35,910 nt of DNA. It comes from an uncultured Xylophilus sp. GTDB lineage: Bacteria; Pseudomonadota; Gammaproteobacteria; Burkholderiales; Burkholderiaceae_C. The stretch spans positions 1 through 35,910 of the forward strand of contig CAJYQL010000106.1 of assembly GCA_913776965.1 (NCBI GenBank). Reading direction: 5' to 3'. Made by a program: the position numbers and the translations under genes. The notes beneath the pieces are model-generated. The model was not told the origin of the DNA. It ran no database searches and was given only the letters and a program-made list of their open reading frames with translations. How positions within the stretch are numbered: the first letter of the stretch is position 1; the number at the start of each line of letters is the position of its first letter. Below, piece by piece: positions 1 to 8,144 of the stretch.

Positions 1-761
1 ACCGCAAACTCACCATCGCCGACGACCGCCGGCTCTGGAGCGGCGGCCGCAACCTGGCGGCCGAATACTTCTGCGGCGACGGGCAGATCCGCGCCTGGGA
101 CGACCTGTCGTTCGACATCGCCGGGCCGGTGGCCGCCGCGGCGGCCCACCAGTTCGAGCAGGACTGGGCCTCGGTCCACCTGCAGCCGCCGCGCCGCGTC
201 GTGCCGCCCCTGCCGGTCGCCGACGGCAGCCCCGCCCAGTTCCTGCCGAGCGGTCCCGACCAGGCCGAGGACACCGCCCAGGCTCTGCTGCTCGACGCCT
301 GCTTCCGCGCCGAGCGGCGCATCCTGGCGGTCACGCCCTACTTCATCCCGAACGACGCACTGCGCGATGCGCTGCGGCTGGCGGCGCGGCGGGGCGTGGC
401 GGTCGACATCGCGATCCCGCAGCGCTCCAACCACCTGCTCGCCGACATCGCCCGCACCCGCGCGATGCGCGACCTGGCCGGCGCCGGCGTGCGCTTCTAC
501 CTGCTGCCCGCGATGGCGCATGCCAAAGCGGTGGTGGTGGACGACGACCTGGCCCTGTGCGGCTCGATCAACCTCGACCTGCGCAGCCTGCTGCTCAACC
601 ACGAAGCGGCGGTGGTGTTCTACGGCGAGGCCGAAGTCGCGGCGCTGGCGCAGTGGATCCAGGCACTGGCCCGCACCGGCCGCCCGTTCGACGCCCGCCC
701 GCCCGGGCTGCTGCGCGACATCGGCGAGGGGCTGCTGCTCACCGTCGCGTTCCAGCTCTGA
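1..761 (+). CDS. Cardiolipin synthase / phospholipase D family protein, 3' part only
   Basis: The reading frame is open from the window edge, so the 5' end lies outside. The first bases encode the start of an HKD motif (H-R-K-L-T-I-A-D, with the first base of the His codon cut off), followed by SGGRNLA. A second HKD motif, HAKAVVVDD followed by GSINLD, lies at bases 518-580. Two HKD motifs define the PLD superfamily, and the GxxN element after each is typical of bacterial cardiolipin synthases, which join phosphatidyl groups to make cardiolipin at the inner membrane. The visible part covers half of the first catalytic lobe and the whole second lobe, ending in a normal TGA. Another PLD-family phospholipid synthase cannot be excluded without the N-terminal membrane segments. 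A DedA gene follows 41 bases downstream on the same strand and may be co-transcribed. Confidence 0.85.
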   Translation, partial: RKLTIADDRRLWSGGRNLAAEYFCGDGQIRAWDDLSFDIAGPVAAAAAHQFEQDWASVHLQPPRRVVPPLPVADGSPAQFLPSGPDQAEDTAQALLLDACFRAERRILAVTPYFIPNDALRDALRLAARRGVAVDIAIPQRSNHLLADIARTRAMRDLAGAGVRFYLLPAMAHAKAVVVDDDLALCGSINLDLRSLLLNHEAAVVFYGEAEVAALAQWIQALARTGRPFDARPPGLLRDIGEGLLLTVAFQL

Positions 762-802
762 CGCCGACCCTTCTCTGTTTCTTCTCACCTGCCCGCCACC
801 GC

Positions 803-1351
803 ATGCACGCCTCCCAACTGCTCCAGGACTACGGTTACTACGCGGTCTTCCTGCTCGGCCTGCTGGAGGGCGAAACCATCCTGCTGCTCGGTGCCTATGC
901 GGTCCACGAGGGCTACCTGAAGCTCGTGCCGCTGATCGCCTGCGGCGCCACCGCGGCCTTCCTGAGCGACCAGTTCTATTTTCTGCTCGGCCGCCGCAAG
1001 GGCGCGCAGGTGCTGGAGCGGCATCCCCGGATGAAGCAGCGCTTCGCCCGCGCCTTCCGGTTCGTCGAGCGCCACCCGGTCGCGACGGTGCTGCTGATGC
1101 GCTTCGCCTGGGGCCTGCGCATCGCTTTCCCGGTCGCGCTCGGCATGTCGCGGATGCGCACCGCCGTCTTCCTGCCGCTGAACGCGGTCGCGGCCGTGGC
1201 GTGGGCGACGGTCGTGGTGCTGTGCGGCGTCTGGATCACCCAGACCGCCAAGGCGCTGGTCGGCAGCCTGCGGCCGTACGAGTTCGTGCTGATCGGCGTC
1301 GCGGCGGCGGTGGGGCTGGTGGTGGCGATCCGGCATCTGCGGATGAGTTGA
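803..1351 (+). CDS. DedA family (SNARE-associated/VTT domain) membrane protein
   Basis: This 182-residue protein has the DedA pattern: an N-terminal re-entrant hydrophobic region with a conserved acidic residue (LGLLEGETILLLGAYA), a GxxxxFLSDQFYFLLGRRKG stretch, a basic amphipathic segment, an RF-WGLRIAFPVALG motif around residues 95-115, and two C-terminal membrane helices. DedA proteins act in the inner membrane in lipid (undecaprenyl phosphate or phospholipid) translocation and membrane homeostasis; the substrate here is not visible. The ATG at 803 was chosen because the longer frame back to 557 is only the shadow of the PLD gene in another frame. Its position just after a cardiolipin-synthase-like gene suggests a membrane-lipid pair. 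Confidence 0.88.
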   Translation: MHASQLLQDYGYYAVFLLGLLEGETILLLGAYAVHEGYLKLVPLIACGATAAFLSDQFYFLLGRRKGAQVLERHPRMKQRFARAFRFVERHPVATVLLMRFAWGLRIAFPVALGMSRMRTAVFLPLNAVAAVAWATVVVLCGVWITQTAKALVGSLRPYEFVLIGVAAAVGLVVAIRHLRMS

Positions 1352-1368
1352 GGCGCAAATCCGCCTCC

Positions 1369-1410
1369 AGCGCCCGCTGTGCCTGCGCAAGCAGCTATAT
1401 ATTTAGGAGC
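1369..1410 (+). repeat. Dispersed intergenic repeat, copy 1
   Basis: One of five related segments of about 44 bp. It has a GCGCCCGC-type block, then CTGCGCA, then a 17-bp core (1394-1410, GCTATATATTTAGGAGC) that is a degraded palindrome. It lies between the convergent DedA and aldehyde dehydrogenase genes. The other copies are at 7533-7577, 17650-17693, 31011-31054 and 34662-34705. The role is unknown; position at gene ends would fit a REP-like or transcription-end element. Confidence 0.6.
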
Positions 1411-1452
1411 GAAAGCACCCGGTGTTGCGCCGCGCCCCGTGCCGCCGCCCCC

Positions 1453-2901
1453 TCACGCCAGCGTATACGCCGTCTTCACCACCGTGAAGAACTCCTGCGC
1501 ATACCGCCCCTGCTCCCGCGGCCCGTAGCTGCTGGCCTTGCGGCCGCCGAAGGGCACGTGGTAGTCCACCCCCGCGGTCGGCAGGTTCACCATCACCATG
1601 CCGGCCTGGCTGTGGCGCTTGAAGTGGGTGGCGTGCTTCAGGCTGGTCGTCGCGATGCCGGCCGACAGGCCGAAGGCGGTGTCGTTGGCCGTGGCCAGCG
1701 CTTCCTCGTAGTCGCGCACCCGGATCACGCTGGCGACCGGGCCGAAGATCTCCTCGCGGTTCACCCGCATCTGCGCGGTGGTGTCGGTCAGCAGGGTCGG
1801 CGCCATGAAGTAGCCGTCGTGGCCGCTGCCGGTGTGGCAGGCCACCCGGCCGCCGCCCGCGGCGACGGTGGCGCCCTCGGACTTTCCGATCTCGACGTAG
1901 CTCAGGTCCTGCTCCAGCTGGGCCTGGCTGACGACCGGGCCGATGTCGGTGCCGGCAGCGAGCGCGTCGCCGACCTTGATGCGCTCCATCCGGGCCTTCA
2001 GGGCCTCGATGAACGCCGGATAAATGCCCTGGGTAACGATCAGGCGGCTCGAGGCGGTGCAGCGCTGGCCGGTGGAATAGAAGGCGCTCTGCGCGCAGAG
2101 CTCGACCGCCTGGGTCAGGTCGGCGTCGTCCAGCACGATCTGCGGGTTCTTGCCGCCCATCTCCAGCTGGACCTTCTTGTGGGTCTGCACGCAGCGCTCG
2201 GCGATGCGCTTGCCGACGCCAGTGGAGCCGGTGAAGCTGATGGCGGCGATGCCCTCGTGGTTCACGAGCGCGTCGCCGATGACGCGGCCCGGGCCCATCA
2301 CCAGGTTGAAGACGCCGGCCGGGATGCCCGAGCGGTGGATGATGTCGGCGAGCGCCCAGGCGCTGCCGGGGACCAGGTCGGCGGGCTTCAGGACCACGCA
2401 ATTGCCGAAGGCAAGCGCCGGGGCGATCTTCCAGGCAGGAATGGCGATGGGGAAGTTCCAGGGTGTGATCAGGCCGACGACGCCGATCGGCTCGCGGGTG
2501 ATCTCGACGCCGATGCCGGGGCGCACGGACGGGAGGGTCTCGCCCGCCAGGCGCAGGCATTCGCCGGCGAAGAACTTGAAGATCTGGCCGGCGCGGGCGG
2601 CTTCGCCGATGCCTTCGGGGCGGGTCTTGCCTTCCTCGCGTGCGAGGAGCGCGCCGAGTTCGTCCTTGCGCGCCAGGATCTCGGTGCCGATCTTGTCGAG
2701 CGCGTCGCTGCGGGCCTGGATGCCGGAGGTGCTCCAGGCGGGAAAGGCGGCGAGCGCGGCCTGCACCGCGGCATCGACCTGGGCGGCATCGCCCTGGGCG
2801 TAGCGGCCGACGATGTCCGACAGGTCGGACGGGTTGACGTTGTCGCTCAGGGACACGCCAGGGGTCCACTGGCCGTTGATCAGGTTGAGGTGTTCGGTCA
2901 T
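1453..2901 (-). CDS. Aldehyde dehydrogenase, likely alpha-ketoglutaric semialdehyde dehydrogenase
   Basis: A 482-residue NAD(P)-dependent aldehyde dehydrogenase, full length for the family. Catalytic residues are visible: Asn149 in TPWNF, Lys172 in LKP, Glu247 in LEMGG and the nucleophile Cys281 in GQRCTASSR. The C-terminal PTAGVDYHVPFGG and SYGPREQGRYAQEF segments resemble the YcbD-type (type III) ketoglutaric semialdehyde dehydrogenases that oxidise 2,5-dioxopentanoate to 2-oxoglutarate. That product is made by KdgD, encoded upstream in the same operon, which supports the specific call. The ATG at 2901 was chosen because a longer frame to 2976 lacks family similarity. It is the last gene of a four-gene minus-strand operon, 84 bases after the dehydrogenase gene. 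Confidence 0.85.
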   Translation of the reverse strand: MTEHLNLINGQWTPGVSLSDNVNPSDLSDIVGRYAQGDAAQVDAAVQAALAAFPAWSTSGIQARSDALDKIGTEILARKDELGALLAREEGKTRPEGIGEAARAGQIFKFFAGECLRLAGETLPSVRPGIGVEITREPIGVVGLITPWNFPIAIPAWKIAPALAFGNCVVLKPADLVPGSAWALADIIHRSGIPAGVFNLVMGPGRVIGDALVNHEGIAAISFTGSTGVGKRIAERCVQTHKKVQLEMGGKNPQIVLDDADLTQAVELCAQSAFYSTGQRCTASSRLIVTQGIYPAFIEALKARMERIKVGDALAAGTDIGPVVSQAQLEQDLSYVEIGKSEGATVAAGGGRVACHTGSGHDGYFMAPTLLTDTTAQMRVNREEIFGPVASVIRVRDYEEALATANDTAFGLSAGIATTSLKHATHFKRHSQAGMVMVNLPTAGVDYHVPFGGRKASSYGPREQGRYAQEFFTVVKTAYTLA

Positions 2902-2985
2902 CGACGACTCACAGGATGGGGAATGGAATGGAGGGTCGCGCAGGCGTACCGCCCCACCCCGCGGGCAGGACGGCACGCGCCGCGC

Positions 2986-3945
2986 TCAGCCCTGGGTGCC
3001 CGGCACGGCGCAACGCACCGCGCCGGTGGCCGCGAAGCTGCGCAGGTTCTCGAGCAGCATGTCGGCCATCGCGCGGCGCGTCTCGTGGGTGGCGCTGGCG
3101 ACGTGCGGCGTGAGCACCACGTTGTCGAGCGCGAACAGCGCTTCCGGCACCCGCGGCTCGTCCTCGAACACATCGAGCGCCGCACCGGCGATGCGACCCT
3201 GCTGCAGGGCCTCGACGAGTGCGGCCTGGTCCACGACGCTGCCGCGCGCCACATTGACCAGATAGCCCTGCGGGCCCAGCGCCTCCAGTACCGCGCGGTC
3301 GACCAGGTGCCGCGTGCCGGCGCCGCCGGCGACCGTCAGGACCAGGTAGTCGGCCCAGGCCGCAAGCGCCGCGACCGAATCGAAATAGCGGTGCGCCGAT
3401 CCCTCGGCCGGCCGGCGGTTGTGGTAGCCCACCTCCATGCGGAATCCGCTGGAACGCCCCGCCACCGCCTGGCCGATCCGGCCCATCCCGACGATGCCGA
3501 TGCGCTTGCCCGCCACCCGGGTGTCCAGCGGCGGGCGGCCCCGCAGCCAGTCGCCGCGCCGCACGAAGCGGTCGCCGCGGGCGATGCCGCGCGACACGTC
3601 CATCAGCAGCGCGAAGGCCAGGTCGGCGACGCAGTCGTCCAGCACGCCGGGCGTGTAGCCGACCGGGATGCCGCGGGCCTGCAGTTGCGCGACCGGCAGC
3701 GCGTCGAAGCCGACGCCGAAGCTGCTCACCACCTTCAGGTTCGGCAGCGCCGCGACCACCTCCGGCGCCAGCCCGATCGCGGCCGACGTGACCACGCCGC
3801 CGAAGCCGGCGCCGTGCGCGGCCAGGAACGCTGCCGGATCGGCCTCAGCCGACAGCAGCGTGACGTCGTAGGCGGCCGCCAGTTCCTCGTTCAGGGCCGC
3901 CAGCGGCAGCGGGCCGGTCTGCAGCAGGCGCAGGCGCTGCGTCAT
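2986..3945 (-). CDS. D-isomer-specific 2-hydroxyacid dehydrogenase (GRHPR/GhrB-like)
   Basis: A 319-residue NAD(P)H-dependent 2-hydroxyacid dehydrogenase. The Rossmann motif G-M-G-R-I-G is at residues 153-158. The catalytic triad is visible as Arg234 in NVARG, Glu263 in DVFEDEP and His281 in LTPHVAS. The family reduces glyoxylate, hydroxypyruvate or 2-keto sugar acids. The ATG overlaps the KdgD stop codon (ATGA), which implies translational coupling. In a glucarate-type operon it may reduce a keto-acid side product or feed hydroxyacids into the pathway, but the substrate cannot be read from sequence. Confidence 0.87.
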   Translation of the reverse strand: MTQRLRLLQTGPLPLAALNEELAAAYDVTLLSAEADPAAFLAAHGAGFGGVVTSAAIGLAPEVVAALPNLKVVSSFGVGFDALPVAQLQARGIPVGYTPGVLDDCVADLAFALLMDVSRGIARGDRFVRRGDWLRGRPPLDTRVAGKRIGIVGMGRIGQAVAGRSSGFRMEVGYHNRRPAEGSAHRYFDSVAALAAWADYLVLTVAGGAGTRHLVDRAVLEALGPQGYLVNVARGSVVDQAALVEALQQGRIAGAALDVFEDEPRVPEALFALDNVVLTPHVASATHETRRAMADMLLENLRSFAATGAVRCAVPGTQG

Positions 3946-4859
3946 TGCGGGCCGAGCTTCTCGATCAGGGCGCGCAGTTCCTCGACCTCGTTGGGCTTCA
4001 GGTCGGACAGCGGCGGGCGGACCGGGCCGGCGCCGTGGCCGACGATGGTGGCACCGGCCTTCACGATGCTCACCGCGTAGCCGGCCGTCTTGTTGCGGAT
4101 GTCCAGGTACGGCATGAAGAAGTCCTTCAGCAGCCGGTGCTGCGTCGCCAGGTCGTCGGTGCGCACGGCTTCGTAGAACGCCATCGCGGTCTTCGGGATG
4201 AAGTTGAAGACGGCCGAGGAATACACCGGGGTGCCGAGCGCCTTGTAGGCGGCGGCGTAGACCTCGGCGGTGGGCAGGCCGCCCAGGTAGCTGAAGCGGT
4301 CGCCCATCTTCTGGTAGATCGAGACCATCGCCTCGATGTCGCCCACGCCGTCCTTGAAGCCGACGAGGTTCGGGCAGGCGTCGGCCAGGCGGGCCAGCGT
4401 ATCGGGCGTGTACCGGGCCTGGGCGCGGTTGTAGATGATCACGCCGAAGTCCACGCTGTCGCAGACCGCCTTCACGTGCTGGAACAGGCCTTCCTGGCCG
4501 GCTTCGGTCAGGTAGTGCGGCATCAGCAGGATGCCGTGCGCGCCGGCCTTCTCGGCGGCCTGGGCGTACTGGATGGTCTGGCGGGTCGGGCCGCCGGCGC
4601 CCGCGATGATCGGCACCGTGCCGCGGCAGGTGTCGACCGCGGTCTGGATGATGGTCGGGTATTCCTCGGGCGTGAGCGAGAAGAACTCGCCGGTGCCGCC
4701 GGCGGCAAACAGCGCGGTCGCACCGTAGGGTGCCAGCCATTCGAGGCGCTTGCGGTAGCCGGCGGCATCGAAGTCGCCCTGCGCATCGAAGTCGGTGATC
4801 GGGAACGACAGCAGGCCGGAGCCCATGATCGACTTGAGTTCCTGGGGGGTGTAGCTCAT
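3942..4859 (-). CDS. kdgD: 5-dehydro-4-deoxyglucarate dehydratase (KdgD)
   Basis: A 305-residue member of the DHDPS/NAL aldolase family. It shows GGTGEF at 54-59, the catalytic Tyr143 in IIYNRA and the Schiff-base Lys169 in GFKDGVGD. The IIYNRA and FKDGVGD signatures point to KdgD, which dehydrates and decarboxylates 5-keto-4-deoxy-D-glucarate to 2,5-dioxopentanoate. The aldehyde dehydrogenase two genes downstream would then make 2-oxoglutarate. The ATG at 4859 has no long alternative. It is 57 bases after the Bug gene and overlaps the next gene by 4 bases. No glucarate or galactarate dehydratase is present, so the upstream step must be encoded elsewhere. Confidence 0.88.
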   Translation of the reverse strand: MSYTPQELKSIMGSGLLSFPITDFDAQGDFDAAGYRKRLEWLAPYGATALFAAGGTGEFFSLTPEEYPTIIQTAVDTCRGTVPIIAGAGGPTRQTIQYAQAAEKAGAHGILLMPHYLTEAGQEGLFQHVKAVCDSVDFGVIIYNRAQARYTPDTLARLADACPNLVGFKDGVGDIEAMVSIYQKMGDRFSYLGGLPTAEVYAAAYKALGTPVYSSAVFNFIPKTAMAFYEAVRTDDLATQHRLLKDFFMPYLDIRNKTAGYAVSIVKAGATIVGHGAGPVRPPLSDLKPNEVEELRALIEKLGPQ

Positions 4860-4916
4860 GGTGTTGTGGGTGTGCGTGTGGACGAGGGAAAAGCGAAAAA
4901 GAAGAAAACCGCGAAA

Positions 4917-5897
4917 TCAGTCGAGCTTGAGCTGCGCGTCGCTCACGACCTTGGCCCAGCGGGCGCGCTCCTTGTTGAAGAACTGCTCCTGCTCGGCGGG
5001 GGACATGGTCACGACCTCGGCGCCCTGGCCGGCGAGGCGCGAGCGGATGTCGGGCGAGCGGATCGCGCGGATCAGCTCCTGGTTCAGCCGGGCAATGACC
5101 GCGTCGGGCGTGCCGCGCGGCGCCATCACGCCCTGCCAGGTACCGGATTCGAAGCCGGGCACGCCCTGCTCGGCGATGGTCGGCACGTCGCCGACCAGCG
5201 GCATGCGGGTGCCCTTGGAGACGGCCAGCAGCTTGAGCTTGCCGCTCTGGACGTGCGGCAACGTGGCCAGCATGCCGTTCATCAGCACCTGGGTCTGGCC
5301 GGCAACCGTGTCCTGGATCGACTGCACGCCGCCCTTGTAGGGCACGTATTCCCACTTCGCGTTGGTGGCGCGCTGCAGCGCCACGCCGGCCAGGTGCGGC
5401 GCGCTGCCCTGCGCCGTCACGGCGAAGTTCAGGTCGGAGGTCTTCGACAGCGCGACCAGCTCCTTCAGGTTCGAGGCCTTGACCGACGGATGCACCACCA
5501 GCAGGTGCGGCGAATAGGCCAGCATCGTCACGCCGCGCAGGTCCTTCGACGGATCGAAAGCCAGCTTGGTATAGACCGACGGGCTGATCGCCAGCGCGCC
5601 GACGTCGCACAGCAGCAGCGTGTAGCCGTCGGGTGCCGACTTGGCGACGAAGTCGGCGCCGAGGTTGCCGTTGGCGCCGGCCTTGTTCTCGACGATGACC
5701 GACTGCTTCAGCGCTTCGGACAGGGACTGGCTGATCGCGCGGGCGATGATGTCCGACGAGCCGCCCGGCGGGTACGGCACCACCAACTTGATCGGCCGGT
5801 TGGGCCAGGCGTCCGCGGCCTGCACGGCGGCCGGGGCGAGGGTGACGGCTGCCGCGGCAGCGGCGCTGGCGACGAGGGAACGGCGGGTGAAAGGCAT
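4917..5897 (-). CDS. Bug-family tripartite tricarboxylate transporter substrate-binding protein
   Basis: A 326-residue periplasmic solute-binding protein of the Bug (TctC) family. The signal peptide carries twin arginines (TRRSLVAS) and an Ala-rich core ending in VQAAD. The mature part starts with WPNRPIKLVVPYPPGGSSDIIAR, the Bug ligand-loop signature, and continues with APDGYTLL and VPTIAEQGVPGF. Bug proteins bind carboxylates and sugar acids, normally for a TctA/TctB permease. None is encoded here, so the partner must be elsewhere or the protein acts as a sensor. The ATG at 5897 has a GGAGA Shine-Dalgarno sequence; it heads the kdgD operon. A binding site of the adjacent FadR-type regulator lies upstream. 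Confidence 0.9.
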   Translation of the reverse strand: MPFTRRSLVASAAAAAAVTLAPAAVQAADAWPNRPIKLVVPYPPGGSSDIIARAISQSLSEALKQSVIVENKAGANGNLGADFVAKSAPDGYTLLLCDVGALAISPSVYTKLAFDPSKDLRGVTMLAYSPHLLVVHPSVKASNLKELVALSKTSDLNFAVTAQGSAPHLAGVALQRATNAKWEYVPYKGGVQSIQDTVAGQTQVLMNGMLATLPHVQSGKLKLLAVSKGTRMPLVGDVPTIAEQGVPGFESGTWQGVMAPRGTPDAVIARLNQELIRAIRSPDIRSRLAGQGAEVVTMSPAEQEQFFNKERARWAKVVSDAQLKLD

Positions 5898-5984
5898 GGT
5901 CGTTGTCTCCGGAATCGAAAAGGGGACGCCTGACGGTGGTAGGCAGGGGCACGGCCTTGTGTTGTGATGATCTGCCGCGTTGTC

Positions 5985-6000
5985 AGTCATCGTACAACTA
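5985..6000 (-). promoter_or_regulatory. Candidate FadR-type operator and promoter upstream of the kdgD operon
   Basis: On the minus strand this reads AGTTGTACGATGAC, sharing the 10-mer AGTTGTACGA with the site upstream of the regulator gene (6882-6891). The match lies in the 138-base gap between regulator and operon. A weak -10-like TACGAT lies inside it, 18 bases after a TTGTTG, so binding would block transcription. Operator assignment is inference from the shared sequence and position. Confidence 0.5.
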
Positions 6001-6035
6001 AACCAATGAAAACAACAACTGTTTTTTCTGCGCGT

Positions 6036-6860
6036 TCAGACGGGCGTTGCCGAGGCCGTGCTGGCCTGCGCCGCTTCGCGGGCACGCTTCAGCCGCTCGC
6101 GGCTGTTGTTCAGGTGCACCCGCATCGCCGCGCGGGCGGCATCCGCATCGGAGCGCTCGATCGCATCGACGATATCCTCGTGCTCGCGGTGCACCCGCTG
6201 CAGGTACAGCGACTGGTCCTCCCAGGCTACATGCGTCGCGACGATGCGGGTCCGCGGGATCAGCGCCTTGCCGAGGTGGTCGAGGATGTCGGAGAAATAG
6301 CGGTTGCCGGTGGCGTCCGCGATCTCGCAATGGAAACGGAAATCCGGTGCGACCGTGTCGCCGCCCTGCTCCACCTGCCGGCGGAACTGCTCCAACGCAT
6401 CGCGCATCGCGGCCAGCTGTGCCGGGGACCGGCGCTGGGCCGCGAGCGCGGCCGCCTCGGTCTCCAGGCTGATGCGCAGCTCCAGCACCGCGATCGCGTC
6501 GATCGACCCTGAGATGTCGGCCGGATGCAGCCGGAAGATCCCGCCCGTCGGCGCGGACGGTGGCAGCACGAAGGTGCCGATGCCGTGCCGCGTTTCCACC
6601 AGCCCGGCCGCCTGCAGCCGCGACAGCGCCTCCCGCACCACGGTGCGGCTGACGCCGTAGGTCTGCATGATCGCGGACTCGGTCGGCAGGCGGTCGCCCG
6701 CCTGCAGCACCCCACCCGCGATCCGCGTGCCGATGTCCTCGACGAGCCCGTGCGCCAGGCCACGCGACGGCCGGCCCGGCCGGACCGGCGTCGGCGACGG
6801 TGGCGCGGAAGGTTCGGCACGCGGGGACGGTTCGGACGGTACGGACGGGGTGGAATGCAT
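6036..6860 (-). CDS. FadR/GntR family transcriptional regulator (FCD domain)
   Basis: A 274-residue regulator. After a Pro/Ser-rich N-terminal tail of about 30 residues it has a GntR winged helix at about 35-105 (RLPTESAIMQTYGVSRTVVREALSRLQAAGLVETRHGIGTF split over the motif) and a C-terminal FCD domain with RISLETEAAALAA, DFRFHCEIADATGN and HREHEDIVDAIERSD. The FCD histidines and aspartate usually bind a metal and an organic-acid effector. It is encoded directly upstream of the kdgD operon on the same strand and is likely its repressor, released by a sugar-acid intermediate. A good promoter ends about 6 bases before the ATG at 6860 and there is no Shine-Dalgarno sequence, so the mRNA may be leaderless. 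Confidence 0.88.
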   Translation of the reverse strand: MHSTPSVPSEPSPRAEPSAPPSPTPVRPGRPSRGLAHGLVEDIGTRIAGGVLQAGDRLPTESAIMQTYGVSRTVVREALSRLQAAGLVETRHGIGTFVLPPSAPTGGIFRLHPADISGSIDAIAVLELRISLETEAAALAAQRRSPAQLAAMRDALEQFRRQVEQGGDTVAPDFRFHCEIADATGNRYFSDILDHLGKALIPRTRIVATHVAWEDQSLYLQRVHREHEDIVDAIERSDADAARAAMRVHLNNSRERLKRAREAAQASTASATPV

Positions 6861-6865
6861 GCCGC

Positions 6866-6895
6866 ATCATAGACAGACCCAAGTTGTACGACAAC
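6866..6895 (-). promoter_or_regulatory. Promoter and operator of the FadR-type regulator gene
   Basis: On the minus strand, TTGTCG (6894-6889), a 17-base spacer and TATGAT (6871-6866) form a good sigma70 promoter whose expected start lies at the ATG (6860). The imperfect palindrome TTGTACGACAA (6884-6894, plus strand) covers the -35. Its left part recurs upstream of the kdgD operon, so autoregulation is likely. Confidence 0.55.
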
Positions 6896-7126
6896 ATATG
6901 ATCTGATGTGGTGATTCAGATGTTGCCCATGAGCTGCGCGATCCCACGGCCGCTTCCTCCTGCGCCGCCTCGCTCAGCCCGGCCCCGCCACCTAAGCTGC
7001 CCTCCGGGCGCACGATACAGCCACTCTTCTGCAAACGGCGGAGCAACCATCGGGGAGCGTGCCGTGTAGAACCGGCGGACCGTTCTAGCTATGAAACTTG
7101 TAGCAACGCGCTTTGTGGGCTATATT
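6896..7126 (+). promoter_or_regulatory. Intergenic region with candidate hxlR-type promoter and palindrome
   Basis: The gene-free stretch 6861-7170 is about 310 bases. Apart from the FadR site at its left end, I see a perfect 6-bp inverted repeat TAGAAC-N9-GTTCTA at 7067-7087, followed by TTGTAG (7098-7103), a 17-base spacer and TATATT (7121-7126). The palindrome sits just upstream of the -35 and may be the HxlR-type regulator's own site. I see nothing in 6900-7060. Confidence 0.35.
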
Positions 7127-7170
7127 GCCCCACCTTTGCCAACCGCCCTCGCACGCAGGAGAGAAGACGC

Positions 7171-7503
7171 ATGAGTTCCAAAGAAAACGCCGCCGTCCAC
7201 CAGCTGTTCGACCTGCTCGAGTCGCGCTACGCGATGCGGGTGCTCTGGGCCCTGAAGGACGGCCACCGGCAGACCTTCCGCCTGCTGCAGGACAGCGTCG
7301 GCGGCATCACCCCCAACACGCTGAACACCCGGCTGAAGGAGCTGCGCAGCGCGGGCCTGGTGGAGCACGGCAGCGACGGCTACGCCGCCACCGATGCGGG
7401 CAAGGACCTGCTCAAGCGGCTGCACGACCTGCAGGCCTTCGCCGGCCGCTGGGTCGGCACCCTGCCGCGCAAGGACGAGATCGCCGCCACGGCCGCCGCC
7501 TGA
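7171..7503 (+). CDS. HxlR family winged-helix transcriptional regulator
   Basis: A 110-residue protein with the HxlR/MarR-like winged helix: RYAMRVLWALKDGHRQTFRLLQ, then NTLNTRLKELRSAGLVEH and a wing ending in YAATDAGKDLLKRL. The family usually binds DNA as dimers and often senses electrophiles or aldehydes through a conserved N-terminal Cys; no Cys is present here, so a Cys-based sensor is unlikely. The ATG at 7171 follows an AGGAGAGA Shine-Dalgarno sequence. The target is not clear; the FKBP gene 110 bases downstream is separated by a repeat and may not be regulated by it. Confidence 0.82.
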   Translation: MSSKENAAVHQLFDLLESRYAMRVLWALKDGHRQTFRLLQDSVGGITPNTLNTRLKELRSAGLVEHGSDGYAATDAGKDLLKRLHDLQAFAGRWVGTLPRKDEIAATAAA

Positions 7504-7532
7504 TCCGCCGGCATTTCTAATGAAAATCGGGC

Positions 7533-7577
7533 TTCTGCGCCCGCCCCGCCTGCGCAGTCAGCTCCTCTTTTCATAGC
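7533..7577 (+). repeat. Dispersed intergenic repeat, copy 2
   Basis: Aligns with copy 1: GCGCCCGC, then GCCTGCGCA, then a 17-bp core GCTCCTCTTTTCATAGC at 7561-7577. Only the outer GCT/AGC of the palindrome remain paired. It lies between the HxlR regulator and FKBP genes. Confidence 0.5.
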
Positions 7578-7613
7578 ATTACCCTTCACCGAACTTTTCC
7601 AGGACCTTTTCCT

Positions 7614-7973
7614 ATGGCATCGACCACCACCCCCTCCGGCCTGCAATACGAAGACACCGTCGTCGGCGACGGCGCCGAGGCCACCGCCGGCCAGAACGTC
7701 AGCGTGCACTACACCGGCTGGCTGTACAACGACGGCGAGCAGGGCAAGAAGTTCGACTCCAGCCGCGACCGCAACAGCCCGTTCGAGTTCTCGCTCGGCG
7801 CCGGCATGGTGATCAAGGGCTGGGACGAAGGCGTGCAGGGCATGAAGGTCGGTGGTCAGCGCACGCTGATCATTCCCGCCAATCTGGGCTACGGTGCGCG
7901 CGGCGCCGGCGGCGTGATTCCCCCGAACGCCACCCTGAAGTTCGACGTGGAGTTGCTTGGCACCGGCCGCTGA
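7614..7973 (+). CDS. FKBP-type peptidyl-prolyl cis-trans isomerase
   Basis: A 119-residue single-domain FKBP. Recognisable elements are [18 protein letters not shown], the active-site run [19 protein letters not shown], and the C-terminal [23 protein letters not shown]. It catalyses proline isomerisation during protein folding. There is no signal peptide, so it is cytoplasmic. The length matches small cytoplasmic FKBPs common in Burkholderiales. The ATG at 7614 has only a weak Shine-Dalgarno sequence (AGGA, 12 bases upstream). Confidence 0.93.
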   Translation: MASTTTPSGLQYEDTVVGDGAEATAGQNVSVHYTGWLYNDGEQGKKFDSSRDRNSPFEFSLGAGMVIKGWDEGVQGMKVGGQRTLIIPANLGYGARGAGGVIPPNATLKFDVELLGTGR

Positions 7974-7981
7974 TACCCGTT

Positions 7982-8053
7982 GCCGGCCGTAGGGCCGGCG
8001 CTCTCCCCGCGCCCGCCGCGCTCCAGGCATTTGATCGTCTGGCCCCGGCGGGC
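7982..8053. terminator. Hairpins between convergent FKBP and symporter genes
   Basis: GCCGGCC-GTAG-GGCCGGC (7982-7999) is a perfect 7-bp stem just after the FKBP stop. A second structure pairs GCCCGCCG (8011-8018) with CGGCGGGC (8046-8053), with inner CCAG/CTGG. There is no T-run, so intrinsic termination is not assured. It separates convergent transcripts. Confidence 0.4.
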
Positions 8054-8144
8054 GTGGTGTTTTCTGCATCCGCCCGCGCCCGGGCGGCATCGGCGCTGCG
8101 CGCCAGCGACCTGATGCCCATATGCACGACGGTCGCCCCGCCCC

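Noticed and set aside
367-4080. Very long plus-strand open frame of 1237 codons
   Set aside because: It runs antisense to the aldehyde and hydroxyacid dehydrogenase genes, is Arg/Ala/Gly-rich, and matches no family; it is an artefact of high GC content.
2986-5952. Minus-strand open frame of 988 codons
   Set aside because: Only its C-terminal 319 codons are the dehydrogenase gene; the rest overlaps kdgD and the Bug gene in the wrong frame.
6003-6022. A/T-rich AAAACA/TGTTTT inverted repeat after the FadR-type gene as a terminator
   Set aside because: Only six weak pairs and no downstream T-run on the minus strand; termination here would not be reliable.
8011-8053. Sixth copy of the dispersed repeat
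   Set aside because: It has a GCGCCCGC-like start but lacks the CTGCGC block and the 17-bp core.
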